DNA from: Aurantiochytrium sp. KH105
Lineage: Eukaryota; Sar; Bigyra; Thraustochytrida; Thraustochytriidae
DNA: 64,000 nt
Assembly: GCA_003116975.1 (NCBI GenBank)
Contig: BGKB01000034.1
Span: 62,001-126,000, forward strand
Reading direction: 5' to 3'
Below the pieces are notes generated by a model that made no database searches, was not told the origin of the DNA, and saw only the letters and a list, made by a program, of their open reading frames with translations. The position numbers and the translations under genes were made by a program. Positions 22,116 to 31,428 of the stretch are shown here, piece by piece (position 1 is the stretch's first letter; the number at the start of each line of letters is the position of its first letter).

Positions 22116-23654
22116 TCATATATTCTCGTCGATATCATAGTCCGCAGGCATGCGAGACTTCTTGCGGAGCTCCTTGGCAGGCTTTGGCGGCGTCACCGTG
22201 GTTGGCGTGGCAGCGGCGCCACGGCCATCGCGACGCGAAGGCATGGGCGGCGGGCCCTCGCGACCCTGGTTGAGTCCCGGGGGGGCGCCTACATCACGAC
22301 CCTTATCCTTGTTGGAGCGGACAAGACCGCCCAGAGACTTGCGAAGCTGAGTGAGTCCCGCCTGGAGCGAGGATCGACGCCTCTCGTTTGCGGAAGGACC
22401 CATGCCGGGGGGAGGAAGGACATCACGCGGCTTATGCTTTGTGGATGCGCGCACTTGCTCCTTTGGGGGCAGAAAGAGAGGGCGATCGCTGCGAATGAGC
22501 GTGACGAGCACACCGATGGCAGGGCCCATGTCCATGAGCGCTTGTTCAGGAGACACCGTGTCCGGCGCCCGAAGAAGCGAAGGCGCAAAGCAGGTGGCCA
22601 GGTTGGCCGGCGACATCTTGTTGATCTCCTCGAACTGCGCCACCTCGCGAAGGAACTGAATGAGGAGGCAGATGCACTCGCGGTTCGGGCTCTGCACGTT
22701 CTCCATGGCTTCAAAGACGGCATCCTCCAGCTCCTCCTTGCTAGCCTTGGGGGTTCGGCACGTGTCGAGAATATCGTCGTAGTTTTCGTACGGGAATGCG
22801 GGCTCCGGAAGCCAGCGGAAATAGCTCTTAAGAAGAGTGGCCACATCGTTCACCTCGCAGGGGATGGCGCTGAGGACGTCCTCGTCCTCGTTTTCTTGTA
22901 CGTAGCGGAACTTGAGTGCGTCCACGATGTCCTGCTGGCCGGGAATGCGGAAGACGCCCTCAGTGTACATGCCCTGCGCGCGCAGAAAGGCGATGCAGTC
23001 GCAGACGACAATTGGCGTTTCGCTGTTGATCACAACGCCAAAGACACCCCTGACCTCCTTGAGTGCCTCGAGCCGCTTGTGCTCCTGGATCTCTGCGTCA
23101 AAGGCGTCAGGGCCGGCCTTGAGAATAGCTTTCAGCGACATGCGCTGCATCGTGTCGTCATCATCGTCTGCGTCCGGGTCGGGGGTGCCCTTGGGCTTGT
23201 TACACAGGTTGCAGAACTCCGCGTCGTCGTTCAGGTTCATTAATGTGCAGACCTCGCCTGTGAACTCGCATTGCGTTCATCGCGTAATTATGTCAGTTTT
23301 CTCCGGCTCTTTCTCTCTTTCTCTGTCTCTCTCTCTTGATGCGCGCAAGCCCGCGACCTCGAAAAAGCTGCAATTCCTGCAGCAGGACCAGGGCTACGAG
23401 ACTAGGTGCACGCGCTCCTCGGAGCGCAGCTGCCGTCCCAGGAGGAAAGGCACAACTGCAGGACGCGAGCGGCGCGCACACGGTGCCTGCATATGTCGCG
23501 CTTGTGCTCTCGATCCTACGAGCGCGCAGTCTCGTCGTCCTTGTTGTCCTTGACGTCCTCATCGTCGTCGTCGTCGTCGCGGGCGGCGACAGTACTTTTC
23601 AAGGTGCGCACGTGCTCGCTGCGGCGCGCTTTCGAACTTACATTTCCAAGGCAT
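22116..23654 (-). CDS. RhoGAP protein with spliced N-terminal RanBP2-type zinc finger
   Basis: I propose two exons: 23642-23654 (13 nt, encoding MPWK plus one base) and 22116-23257, with an intron at 23258-23641 that starts GTAAGT and ends CACAG on the minus strand. The spliced N-terminus reads MPWKCEVCTLMNLNDDAEFC and continues NLCNKPKG. This gives W3, C5, C8, C20 and C23, a RanBP2-type zinc ribbon with a spacing one residue longer than usual. The 384-residue protein then has a RhoGAP domain at about 75-260, with the arginine finger R108 in EGVFRIPG and the blocks DVATLLKSYFRWLPEP and NKMSPANLATCFAPSLLR. It should stimulate GTP hydrolysis by a Rho/Rac-type GTPase. The C-terminal ~100 residues are basic and Pro/Gly-rich. 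Without the exon join the frame would start at an internal Met and keep only half of the zinc finger. A 444-codon antisense frame is a shadow. Confidence 0.85.
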
Positions 23655-24033
23655 GGTGCTTACGCCGACGCCGCGGCAGCGCGCGCTCGCTCGCTCGTCC
23701 GCGCTCGCCTCGCCGCTCGCCCCGCCTCCTCTCCCGCGCGCGGAGCGGAGTACAGCACAGCACAGCCCCGCGAGCGGAGTACGTCGCGCGCGCCGAGCTG
23801 AGCTGACCCGAGCTGGAATGGATCTCCAAATGGATGAACCGACGCACCGATGAGCCGATGCGCGATGCCCGCGCGCGCGCCGCGCCCGCCCGAGCCGCGC
23901 CTGCCCGCGCCGTGCCTGCTGCCCGCGCCGCGCCCGCGTCTCCGCCGCGCCTGCTGCTGCCGTGCCTGCGCCGCCTGGATGGATCGGGACTGCTGCCGCG
24001 CACCGCGCCTCCCCCCTTCGCTTCTTTCTCTCT

Positions 24034-24043
24034 TGCTTTCTTG

Positions 24044-24090
<47 letters not shown>

Positions 24091-24092
24091 TG
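24034..24092. repeat. CTTT tetranucleotide microsatellite
   Basis: About 14 CTTT units with two early interruptions. The long antisense or sense Ser/Phe/Lys-rich frames here are caused by this tract. Confidence 0.95.
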
Positions 24093-24179
24093 CCTGCCGA
24101 TCCCGCGCTCGCGGGGAGCCAGGCAGGCAGGCGGGCGGCGAGGCCGCGGGCGCGCGGCGCGGGCGGGAGGGCGGGCGGG

Positions 24180-24241
24180 NNNNNNNNNNNNNNNNNNNNN
24201 NNNNNNNNNNNNNNNNNNNNNNNNNNNNNNNNNNNNNNNNN
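24180..24241. other. Assembly gap (62 N)
   Basis: 62 undetermined bases. GGGC repeats flank both sides, so the gap probably hides a longer GGGC tract that could not be sequenced or assembled; true length unknown. Confidence 0.98.
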
Positions 24242-24952
24242 GGCGGGCGGGCGGGCGGGCGGGGCGAGCGGGCGGGGCGGCGAGCGAGCGCGCGCCGCCG
24301 GCACGTGCAAGGCAGAGCGCCCGGCGCGGCCCCCTGGCTGCGGGGCCGCAGCGCCCGCAGCGGGGGGTGGGCACGCGATGAGAAGCGGCGGGCGGCGGCC
24401 AGTGGATGGGAGAGAGGTTGGCCCCGCACCGGCGCCCGCACGAGCCCCGCATGGGACGCTGGCGGGGGGAGGGAGTCGCGCGGTGCGCCCTGAAGAGGCA
24501 GGGCAGAAAGGGGAGAAAGGGGAGAGGGGAGGGGCAGAGGGGGAGTTGGGAAGGTGTGTGGGAAAGGCGCTCGCTCGGGGGCCTTAAGGGCGAGGGCGGG
24601 GAAGGGGCGAGGGAAGGCGGGGTTTAAGGTGGGTTGGTGTGTGCATGGTGAGCGTGCTTGTGCGTCCGTGCGGGGCATGACGAAATGGAGAGAGGCAAGG
24701 AAGAAGGGAGGGGAAGGAAGTAAACTTTTGTTAGGGTACGTATAGTGCAGATGACGGTCGAGAGCACGAGATCTGTGCATAAATGGAGAGGATCAATCTT
24801 ATTCTGAAAAGACGTTGCGTTCTGCAGCCAGCTGCACTGGGAGGGCGCCTCGAGGAACACACTGTGAAGCGAATATAATACAACTTGTGTTGACGATCGC
24901 ACTTCGAGACGATCACGTTTTGTAAACAAAACAAAAAAAAGCGCGGAACAAG

Positions 24953-25623
24953 TCAGACCGCAGCGACGGCCTGCGCCTCGAGCTCGATCTGGATCTCTAC
25001 AAGGAGCTGCCAGTCCGCGTCAAAACCATCTTTAATTTCCCACCCCCGGGAAAAAGCTCGACCCCGTTAGTTAGGAGTCTTTCGACCGCAAGACCGGCAT
25101 TTTTCACGTACCGTTGACGCATGTCGTGAACATGCGCAGCGCTTTGGCAAGGTCGCCGTTCATGTAGTAGGCATAGCCGAGCAAATGGACGCCACGCAAG
25201 TTTTTACCTGGAGTTTCCGTCTGCGATTGCGAGAGTTTTTAGCGTCAGCTACTTTGTCTTGCGTCTGGCGAGCTAAGAAAGGAAAAGGACCAATAGCTAA
25301 CTCACATAGACCTCGAGTGTCCGAACGGCGCGAGCGTAATCGCCCATATTGTACAAATCTTTCGCTGTCTGCGCTTGTTACTCATCAGTCAATCCCAATG
25401 TTCACGCGTGAGTCCTTCATTCTTAGGGCTATCTATATACCTGCCAGTGTATAGTATAACAAAGAACGCAGTTCATTTCTTCTTTCTTCTTTCGTAGGAG
25501 CGCTGTCAGCTAACGCACCATAAATAGGTCCACCGATGTGGGTTTGCGGTCGAGCTTTGCTGCGAACCAAGAAAGCACCTCATCCTTGGTCATTGCAGCG
25601 TGCAGGCCTTCGGCTCCGCTCAT
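24953..25623 (-). CDS. Small TPR-like protein, four exons (partner B of a head-to-head pair)
   Basis: Reconstructed exons on the minus strand are 25519-25623, 25306-25368, 25112-25220 and 24953-25029. The introns begin GTGCGT, GTGAGT and GTACGT and end in AG; they are 150, 85 and 82 bp. The phases agree, and the product has 117 residues ending at TGA. It starts MSGAEGLHAAMTKDEVLSWF and has two TPR-like helical hairpins (DLYNMGDYARAVRTLEVY and GYAYYMNGDLAKALRMFTTC). Near the end it carries DWQLLVE, the same heptapeptide in the same position as in the divergent neighbour at 26026. Each exon alone is too short to stand out as an ORF. The function is unknown; TPR hairpins usually bind other proteins. 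Its start lies 402 bp from the neighbour's start, so a shared promoter is likely. The exon model is my inference from splice signals, phase and similarity to the neighbour. Confidence 0.8.
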
Positions 25624-26025
25624 AGTCCCTCTCTACGCCTAAGCCCGCCCTCCCGCGTTCGGTGCTGACGCTGCCGCGGCCGCCGCCGGTGGTGGTGGCC
25701 CAGCGCAGTAGCAATGCGATAGTCTTTTGCACGCAAAGCGGCCCCGTTGTGCGCGTCCCATAAAGCCGTTGTAATCCTCCTCTTTCCCTTCAAGTTCAAG
25801 TGCGAGGCCTGATGAGATGACTCCGATACGAAACGTGAAGCCCATTGGCACCGGCAGGGCCGGCGCAAGAGAACTTCGGGCTCGTGCTCGTGCAGTGTGG
25901 CACCGGCGGCATCGAGGCTTTGTAAGCGAGCGCGCCGTAGGCGCGAAAGAAGCCGCAGCCTTGCCTCGATCAAGCCAAAGCCAGCGAGTCAGCCCTTGCG
26001 CCCTGACAAAGCAAACTCTTAGAAG
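25624..26025. promoter_or_regulatory. Probable bidirectional promoter between the two TPR genes
   Basis: 402 bp separate the divergent start codons. No core element such as a TATA box can be claimed with confidence. The region is GC-rich and has no supported ORF. Confidence 0.45.
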
Positions 26026-26406
26026 ATGGAGCCCGAGGAAGGCAAGGAGCCCAGCGAGGAGGTCTCCGTGGTGGAGGTCGCGCAGGATCTCCGAAGCGGA
26101 AACGACGCCGAACAATGGATCAAACGCAAGCTGGGCTTGTTACCCAAGACCTCGCTCGGTTGGTTCCGAGCCGGAGTGGGGTTTTACAACAAAAAACAGT
26201 ACGCGCTCTCGATTCAGTGTTTCCAGCGAAGCGTGGACCTTGATCCGAAAAATTACAACGCGTATCAGATCATGGCGCGTGCATGTATTGCTGTCAATCG
26301 TCGCGACGATGCCATTATGGCGCTCAAGGAGTCAGTCAAGCTTGATAATCCATCCGATTGGCAGCTTCTTGTCGAACTTACAGGCGGTCAAACGAAAGCC
26401 AGATGA
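26026..26406 (+). CDS. Small TPR-like protein, intronless (partner A of a head-to-head pair)
   Basis: 126 residues from the ATG at 26026. An acidic N-terminus is followed by WIKRKLGLLPKTSLGWFRAG, then two TPR-like units (VGFYNKKQYALSIQCFQRSV with DLDPKNYNAYQIMARA, and CIAVNRRDDAIMALKESV). It ends NPSDWQLLVELTGGQTKAR. The order of a Trp-containing helix, two hairpins and DWQLLVE matches the protein encoded divergently at 24953-25623, so the two are probably diverged paralogues. I do not recognise a named family. Protein-protein interaction is the likely mode, but the pathway is unknown. Its stop lies about 265 bp from the TAF6 stop in convergent orientation. Confidence 0.75.
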   Translation: MEPEEGKEPSEEVSVVEVAQDLRSGNDAEQWIKRKLGLLPKTSLGWFRAGVGFYNKKQYALSIQCFQRSVDLDPKNYNAYQIMARACIAVNRRDDAIMALKESVKLDNPSDWQLLVELTGGQTKAR

Positions 26407-26671
26407 TTATTGACAATTCCTATCAGGATTCCGGCATTGTACTTGACGGTCTGGACAAAACGAAGGTCTTTCTGTCGCCAAATTCAAATGTGTCGTATGA
26501 CCTCGCCTTTTCTTCAGGCAAGCGCGACACAAGCAAGGAATCAGATCAACGTCGCATGTGCTCGAAACAAACTAAACTAGCAAACCAAAGTCAAAGCAAA
26601 TTCGATTGGCTCTCTTTTCATGATCGGGACGAGAGGAAAGAAGAAGAAGAAAAGAAGGAAGGAGGCAATCA

Positions 26672-27976
26672 TCAGACAAAGAGAAAGAGGTGGGAAGAGG
26701 AAGCGGCGTCATGTGGTTGCCATGGAATAGTGGCCTCCCCGGCGGCCAGAGCGACAGCCCGTGCCATCTCAGTATGCTCCTCTAGTAAAATAGCCTTGGA
26801 CAGCTCAGGCGAAGCGCAGGCTCTCAAATACGAGCCAAAGGCTGACTGCAAGGCTCCGACACAATGCTGTGCCTCCCGCCGCTCAAGAATCGACCGCGAA
26901 CGTAACATTGCCTTGCTGTAACGACGCAAGAGCTTGGCCATGACCGGCAGTAAGACCGCTTGCACCGTGAGCGGCCCCATGGCTGCGATGCCTACAATCG
27001 CGCCGTACTGCGTCGTCAATGGCCTGTCCTTGCGCATGAGCGCGTCGCGCAGCGTATTCTGCACACGAGGTTTGATGTTTTGGTATGTGTCGCCATACTG
27101 GCCGTAGACAATTGGAATGAGCGTTGCTGCAGCATCGCGCAAAGACCAGTGGTCCTGAAAAGGAGACGTGCACAGCCGTCGGTGCACAATACACGTCATG
27201 ATGGGCGGCATCATCTCGTGCAGATAAAGTTCCTTGTCGAGGTTTGGGTTAATGAGGATACAGCGCGTAAGACGCATCACCGACTTGAGCAGTGCTAGGT
27301 TGCTCAAACTCTTGTTCACCTGATCAAATATAAACTTGGCCAGATACGGCATGAGCTGCTGGAGGCCCGGGTCCACGGCGAGACTTGCGTACACTGACTC
27401 GGCGGCGGCGCTATTGCCCAGAGCGGCCTCGACGACCGCCAGTACCACCTTTTCATAGTAGATTTGAAGCTCTTTGGTCAGCACGTGCTTGGCAATGCCA
27501 TTTTGCGGGTCGCTCTTGACCTTTTCTTTGGCCGTGCCCTGGCCTTCGAGCAGGTGCGGGTTTTCCGCGATTGTGGGTTGCACACCGTTAATGGCGAGCC
27601 AATGGATTCCAAACGAGGGTCGAAGCGGGACCTTTTTCGGCAGGAAAAGCTGCTCGCTATCCTCGAGGATGCGTCCCAGGTCCACGTCCTCTTGCTCCAA
27701 AAAGTACAAATTTTGATACTGCAGAAACTTGAACCGATCCGGTTTCGAGACGCCGAATCCGTGCACGACGGGGATCTTGCGCACGCGGAGCGCGTTTTCT
27801 ACGTCGTTGATTGTGAGCCGCTGTCTTCGTGCGCGGCGCATGAACTTGCCGGCATCCTGTACGAGGTGGCGTAGCCGGTACTCGACCTCTGCGGCCACCT
27901 GCGCCAACACGCTTTCCGCGTTCACGCCGAGCTCCTCGGCCACCACGGACACGGAGTCTTCGCTCACGACCTCCAT
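26672..27976 (-). CDS. TAF6: Transcription initiation factor TFIID subunit 6
   Basis: 434 residues from an ATG at the frame start. Residues 1-70 are the H4-like histone fold (SVSVVAEELGVNAESVLAQV, then RRQRLTINDVENALRVRKIP and VVHGF). The linker contains FGIHWLAINGVQPTIAENP, a hallmark of TAF6. The C-terminal half (about 170-410) is the TAF6 HEAT-like domain, with LPYLAKFIFDQVNKSLSNLA-type helices and RDAAATLIPIVYGQYGDTYQ, then TTQYGAIVGIAAMGP. TAF6 pairs with TAF9 in TFIID and, in many organisms, in SAGA. It is shorter than human TAF6 because the low-complexity C-terminal tail is missing. It is convergent with the small TPR gene and divergent from TIM10. Confidence 0.93.
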   Translation of the reverse strand: MEVVSEDSVSVVAEELGVNAESVLAQVAAEVEYRLRHLVQDAGKFMRRARRQRLTINDVENALRVRKIPVVHGFGVSKPDRFKFLQYQNLYFLEQEDVDLGRILEDSEQLFLPKKVPLRPSFGIHWLAINGVQPTIAENPHLLEGQGTAKEKVKSDPQNGIAKHVLTKELQIYYEKVVLAVVEAALGNSAAAESVYASLAVDPGLQQLMPYLAKFIFDQVNKSLSNLALLKSVMRLTRCILINPNLDKELYLHEMMPPIMTCIVHRRLCTSPFQDHWSLRDAAATLIPIVYGQYGDTYQNIKPRVQNTLRDALMRKDRPLTTQYGAIVGIAAMGPLTVQAVLLPVMAKLLRRYSKAMLRSRSILERREAQHCVGALQSAFGSYLRACASPELSKAILLEEHTEMARAVALAAGEATIPWQPHDAASSSHLFLFV

Positions 27977-29141
27977 CCTCGCCGCGCGCCCGCGCGCCGC
28001 CAGCAGCCGCCGCGCCGCGTCGCGCGAGTCGTCGCCCCCTTGGCAGCCGCTGCTGCTGCCGCTGCTGCTGCTGCCGTCGTCGCCGTCCTCCTTGGCGCCT
28101 GCCTCTTCGCGCGGGCGCCGAGGGCCGCCGGCGACTGCGGCCGGCGCCGCGCGCGCGGCGCTAGGCCTCTCCCGCGCGCGAGACCCGCCGAGTCTCGCGG
28201 CGAGCGGCTTCGGCGGCGGCTTTGGCGGCGTCAGCGACGGCGCTTTGCAGTTTGGATTTTGCGCGCGCCCAACGAGTCCGCCTGATACTATTTTTACTAG
28301 GCCCAGCCCATCTATCTACACTGAGCTCTCTCGACGAGAGAAGACCAGCGACATCGAGGACCGCACGAGGACGACGAAAAGAGGGAGGACAGGGCCATGA
28401 GGCGGCATCGGGTTCTCGATGCGTCGAGCTTTGCCAGAAAAATGCTTGGGTCAACTTGCTTCTTTTTCACGAATCAATGGAGCTTGAGAAGGGAGAATGC
28501 TTGCTCACAAACAAATTGTACAAGAGCTCGCAAAAAACGACCTCGAGGACGCTGCTAAAGCCTCTTCTCAAGCCGGCTTCCGGGTTTTTATCGTCGGCCA
28601 GCGCACCGAGCCGAGCCCAGCAGGCGCATCTTGCCTCGTTCCTGTGCGCGGCCAGCTTCCGCGGGCGTCAGGCCTAAGAATTGGACCCTTGCAAGGGTCG
28701 CTGCATTTTTCTTGGCGAAGAGCGAGCGCTCCATTCGCAGAAAACCTTTGCGCGCAAAAGGACTCTCGACTTGTGCGTGTACGAAGGAGGGCCCGAAGGC
28801 ACAGCGACCGACAGAGCGCTGCGCGGACGCCCGCTCGCTCGCCAAGGTAGGTGCGAGAGGCGGGCGCGGTCTCTCGCAGCGGCCGACGTGCTGCAGATGT
28901 GGCTGTAGCGCAGCACCTCGACGAGCTGCTGGCGCTGGTGCTGCAGCGAGGAGGCTTCTTTCGCTTGCGGTAGCTGCGGCAAGCGCGGGCGAGTGAGCAA
29001 GCGAAGGCGGGCGGGCGGGCGGGCGGACAGACAGACAGACGGCTTTTCACGGACTCCAGACTGACAGCTCTGTTGCTCGTACCATTTATTTTTGCTTCGA
29101 ATCGCAGGTCTCCTCTACAGAGAAAAAGAAACAGAAGAAAG
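27977..29141. other. Divergent intergenic region between TAF6 and TIM10
   Basis: About 1.17 kb between two start codons. GC-rich simple sequence follows the TAF6 start (GCTGCTGCC at about 28045-28075), and GGGC/GACA short tracts lie at about 29005-29040. Frames of 80-215 codons are Arg/Ala/Ser-rich and show no domain. It presumably contains both promoters and the TIM10 leader. Confidence 0.55.
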
Positions 29142-29569
29142 ATGTCGGCCTTTGGACTTGGTGGCGGCGGCTTTGGCGGCCGCGGCCAGGAGCACCCCCA
29201 GCTCAAGGCGGCCAAGATTCAGGCCGAGGGCGCCACTGACTTGTATAACCGCATGGCCGACATGTGCTTCGAAAAGTGCATTGGCAAGTACCAGGAGGCC
29301 GAACTCAACGTGGGAGAGATGTCGTGCACCGATCGCTGCGTGTCCAAGTTCATGGAGTCATACAAGAAGGTTGGCGACAAGCTCCAGGGTAAGTTTTCCG
29401 CCGCGCGTAGGCATTGAGAATCGATTCATATTTTACAAGAAGATGAGAGAAAAGCTGACGTCCATCCCATGAGGCCATTCAACATGCACACACAGAGTTC
29501 CAGCAGATGGAGCAGGCCAAAATGCAGCAGACCCAGCAGGCGCAGCAGATGATGGGCGGCATGCAGTAG
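29142..29569 (+). CDS. TIM10: Mitochondrial import inner membrane translocase subunit Tim10, two exons
   Basis: Exon 1 is 29142-29388, the intron 29389-29495 (GTAAGT...ACACAG, 107 bp) and exon 2 29496-29569. The product has 106 residues. It has the twin CX3C motifs of small Tims: C42/C46 (MCFEKC) and C62/C66 (SCTDRC), with NRMADMC before the first pair and YKKVGDKLQEF after the second, which fits Tim10 better than Tim8, Tim9 or Tim13. The Gly-rich N-terminus and the Gln/Met-rich C-terminus (QQTQQAQQMMGGMQ) flank the core. Tim10 works with Tim9 as an intermembrane-space chaperone for hydrophobic carrier precursors, and its cysteines form disulfides via Mia40. Reading through the intron would end at a false stop 28 nt into it, so the splice is needed for the normal C-terminal helix. 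Confidence 0.88.
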
Positions 29570-29992
29570 AACGTAGTCGCTCTGACCACAAACAGACAAC
29601 AAAAGAGAGTACAAGATAAATTTCGATAATTTTTGCTGATCCTTTCTTTGTAAACATTTGGAAAGAAAAAAACACAGACAGTATCGAGCGAGACCTTGCA
29701 TTTGCTACTTCTCCCCTCGCTTGCAGCTACTATGCCAGAATCGTATCGTCCACGCTCTATCTCCAAATTTGCCAATAAGCTTGCTGCTCGTGCGGTCCGA
29801 AATCCGAAAAAGCAAACAGCTCCATTCACCAACGTCTGCGGCCTCAAAACATCATCTTAATTGCGCACGCGGAGACCAAGAAGACAAATCAGCACACAGA
29901 GAACTTGAATGAAATAGATACATCGAGCTGTGCATGTGATTTTGCCATCCCTCTCGCGCAAAATGTGCTGTGCCATGGTGCGAAGCAAGGCC
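29570..29992. other. Convergent 3' intergenic region
   Basis: About 420 bp between the TIM10 and VTT-protein stops. A+T content is higher than in neighbouring coding DNA, and no ORF is supported. Confidence 0.6.
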
Positions 29993-31081
29993 TCAGGCTG
30001 CTTCTCCGTCCTCATTTGACACTTGCGCTCGCGATGTGCTCTCATCGAGATCGTCCAAGTCGACACCATCCGCCTCTGCAAGTTTGCGGAATTGCCTTCG
30101 GCCTACAATGGTGAGCAACACCACTGCGAGAATTGTCGCCACAATGCCAACAACAATGATCACAATGCGGATCGTCTTGGCTTGCGCACTCTCCTCGCAC
30201 AAATCAGGATACACTTGTGAGCCGTTGTCAGACAGATTGGCCATGGACGTTCCCTCGAAAGCCGCAGATCCTACAAGCGCACCGATAAAGACGAATGCAA
30301 AGGTGCCTGGTATGATGCCCAACGATGTGGCAAGCACGTAGTCACGCAACTCGCACGAGGTGCTACCCATGATAAAATTGAAGACGTTAAACGGCACAAT
30401 GGGAGAAAGGCGCAGCAGCAGGGTGATACGAAAACCTTGCGTCTCGAGTGCTTTATCGAGCGCTTTGATGACGCGAAACTTCTTCGCCCACTGGTTAATG
30501 ACCTCGCGCAAGAGGTACCGTCCCATGAGAAAGGCCATGGTGGCCCCGACCGAAGCGCCGACGATGACCGCCGTGGCTGCCACAGCAGTGCCTTTGCCGA
30601 GCCCAAGGGCAGTGCCAAAGGCAACACCGGAGCCAATGGTGAGCACACTGCCAGGAATGAGCGCCATGGTCAGCACTGCGTACACAAGTGCAGTCACGGC
30701 CCAGCCTTCTCCCGGATGCTCGCTGATCCACTCGAGCACCGCCTGAAAGCCCACAGCGAGGCATGAGCTGCTTTGAATGCAGGTGTTGGGGTCCTCCCCG
30801 CTAGGGACCCAGGCCTCATCGTCCGAGTCTGTCCGCGAGCACCGGAAGCTCTGCCCCGGCTCGACAGTACCGTCGCTTGTGGCGTTGAGCAAACCTTCGC
30901 AGTAGAGCCTCTGCACGCGGTCCTGCTCGGTCTCAGTCATCATGCAAGAGCACGTCAGCGCGTCAACGACGGCTGCCACGATAACGGCCACGAGCAAGGC
31001 CACCACGAGCAGCTGCTTCCAGCGTCGTCGCGCGCACTCTACCGAGACGAGGCCGCTGCAAGCGCTCCGAGTCCCCGCCAT
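29993..31081 (-). CDS. VTT-domain (TVP38/TMEM64 or SNARE-associated Golgi family) membrane protein
   Basis: 362 residues. One membrane span near the N-terminus (about 23-45) is followed by about 75 residues containing six cysteines (about 44-107). The VTT domain (about 125-275) has the family motifs IPGSVLTIGSGVAFG, SVGATMAFLMGRYLLR, RLSPIVPFNVFNFIMG and TSLGIIPGTFAFVFIGALVG. A last span lies at about 306-328, before an acidic tail. VTT proteins (TVP38, TMEM41B, TMEM64, bacterial DedA) sit in endomembranes; several scramble phospholipids. The Cys-containing segment between the first span and the VTT domain is not a usual family part and probably lies in the lumen. The start ATG is the first Met and directly precedes basic residues and the first span. 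Confidence 0.88.
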   Translation of the reverse strand: MAGTRSACSGLVSVECARRRWKQLLVVALLVAVIVAAVVDALTCSCMMTETEQDRVQRLYCEGLLNATSDGTVEPGQSFRCSRTDSDDEAWVPSGEDPNTCIQSSSCLAVGFQAVLEWISEHPGEGWAVTALVYAVLTMALIPGSVLTIGSGVAFGTALGLGKGTAVAATAVIVGASVGATMAFLMGRYLLREVINQWAKKFRVIKALDKALETQGFRITLLLRLSPIVPFNVFNFIMGSTSCELRDYVLATSLGIIPGTFAFVFIGALVGSAAFEGTSMANLSDNGSQVYPDLCEESAQAKTIRIVIIVVGIVATILAVVLLTIVGRRQFRKLAEADGVDLDDLDESTSRAQVSNEDGEAA

Positions 31082-31392
31082 CGCGGCCGTCGGTCTCGCC
31101 CGCCTAGCTGCTCGCTTCCAGCCGCGCCTTGAGCTTCTGCTGCCAGCTCATCCAGGCAGGCCGGGCCGTGTCCAGCGTGGACGCGCGCGAGCGTGCAAGA
31201 CTTCACGCGCTCGCCCAAAACGCAAGTGCCCGAGCGGCCAAAAGCGCTTTTGCCATTCTTTCGTGCATCCGGTACATTGCGGGTGTGCACCTTTCATAAC
31301 AAGAAGTAGGTGTGGAGTTCATCGAGATGCGACGAGGCGATGCGCGATGTGCGATGCGCGATGCGATACGATGCAATGTCATAACAAATATG

Positions 31393-31428
31393 GACGAGAC
31401 GAGACGAGACGAGACGAGACGAGACGAG
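31393..31428. repeat. GACGA pentanucleotide microsatellite
   Basis: About seven tandem GACGA units without interruption, in the non-coding interval upstream of the VTT-domain gene. Confidence 0.95.

Larger units (their letters stand above)
23655..24952. other. GC-rich intergenic region with assembly gap
   Basis: About 1.3 kb between the RhoGAP start and the last exon of the small TPR gene, both on the minus strand. It holds a CTTT microsatellite (24034-24092), GGGC repeats on both sides of the N gap, and G/A-rich sequence up to about 24720. No gene is recognised. Confidence 0.55.

Noticed and set aside
21909..23243. 444-codon plus-strand frame
   Set aside because: Lies antisense to the RhoGAP gene, which has clear family motifs; the frame is a GC-driven shadow.
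23834..24493. Frames spanning the CTTT tract and the N gap
   Set aside because: They consist of translated microsatellite, undetermined bases and GGGC repeats.
28040..28285. Poly-Ala protein after the TAF6 start
   Set aside because: Translated GCTGCTGCC repeat with no Met-started domain; it lies in the leader of the minus-strand TAF6 gene.
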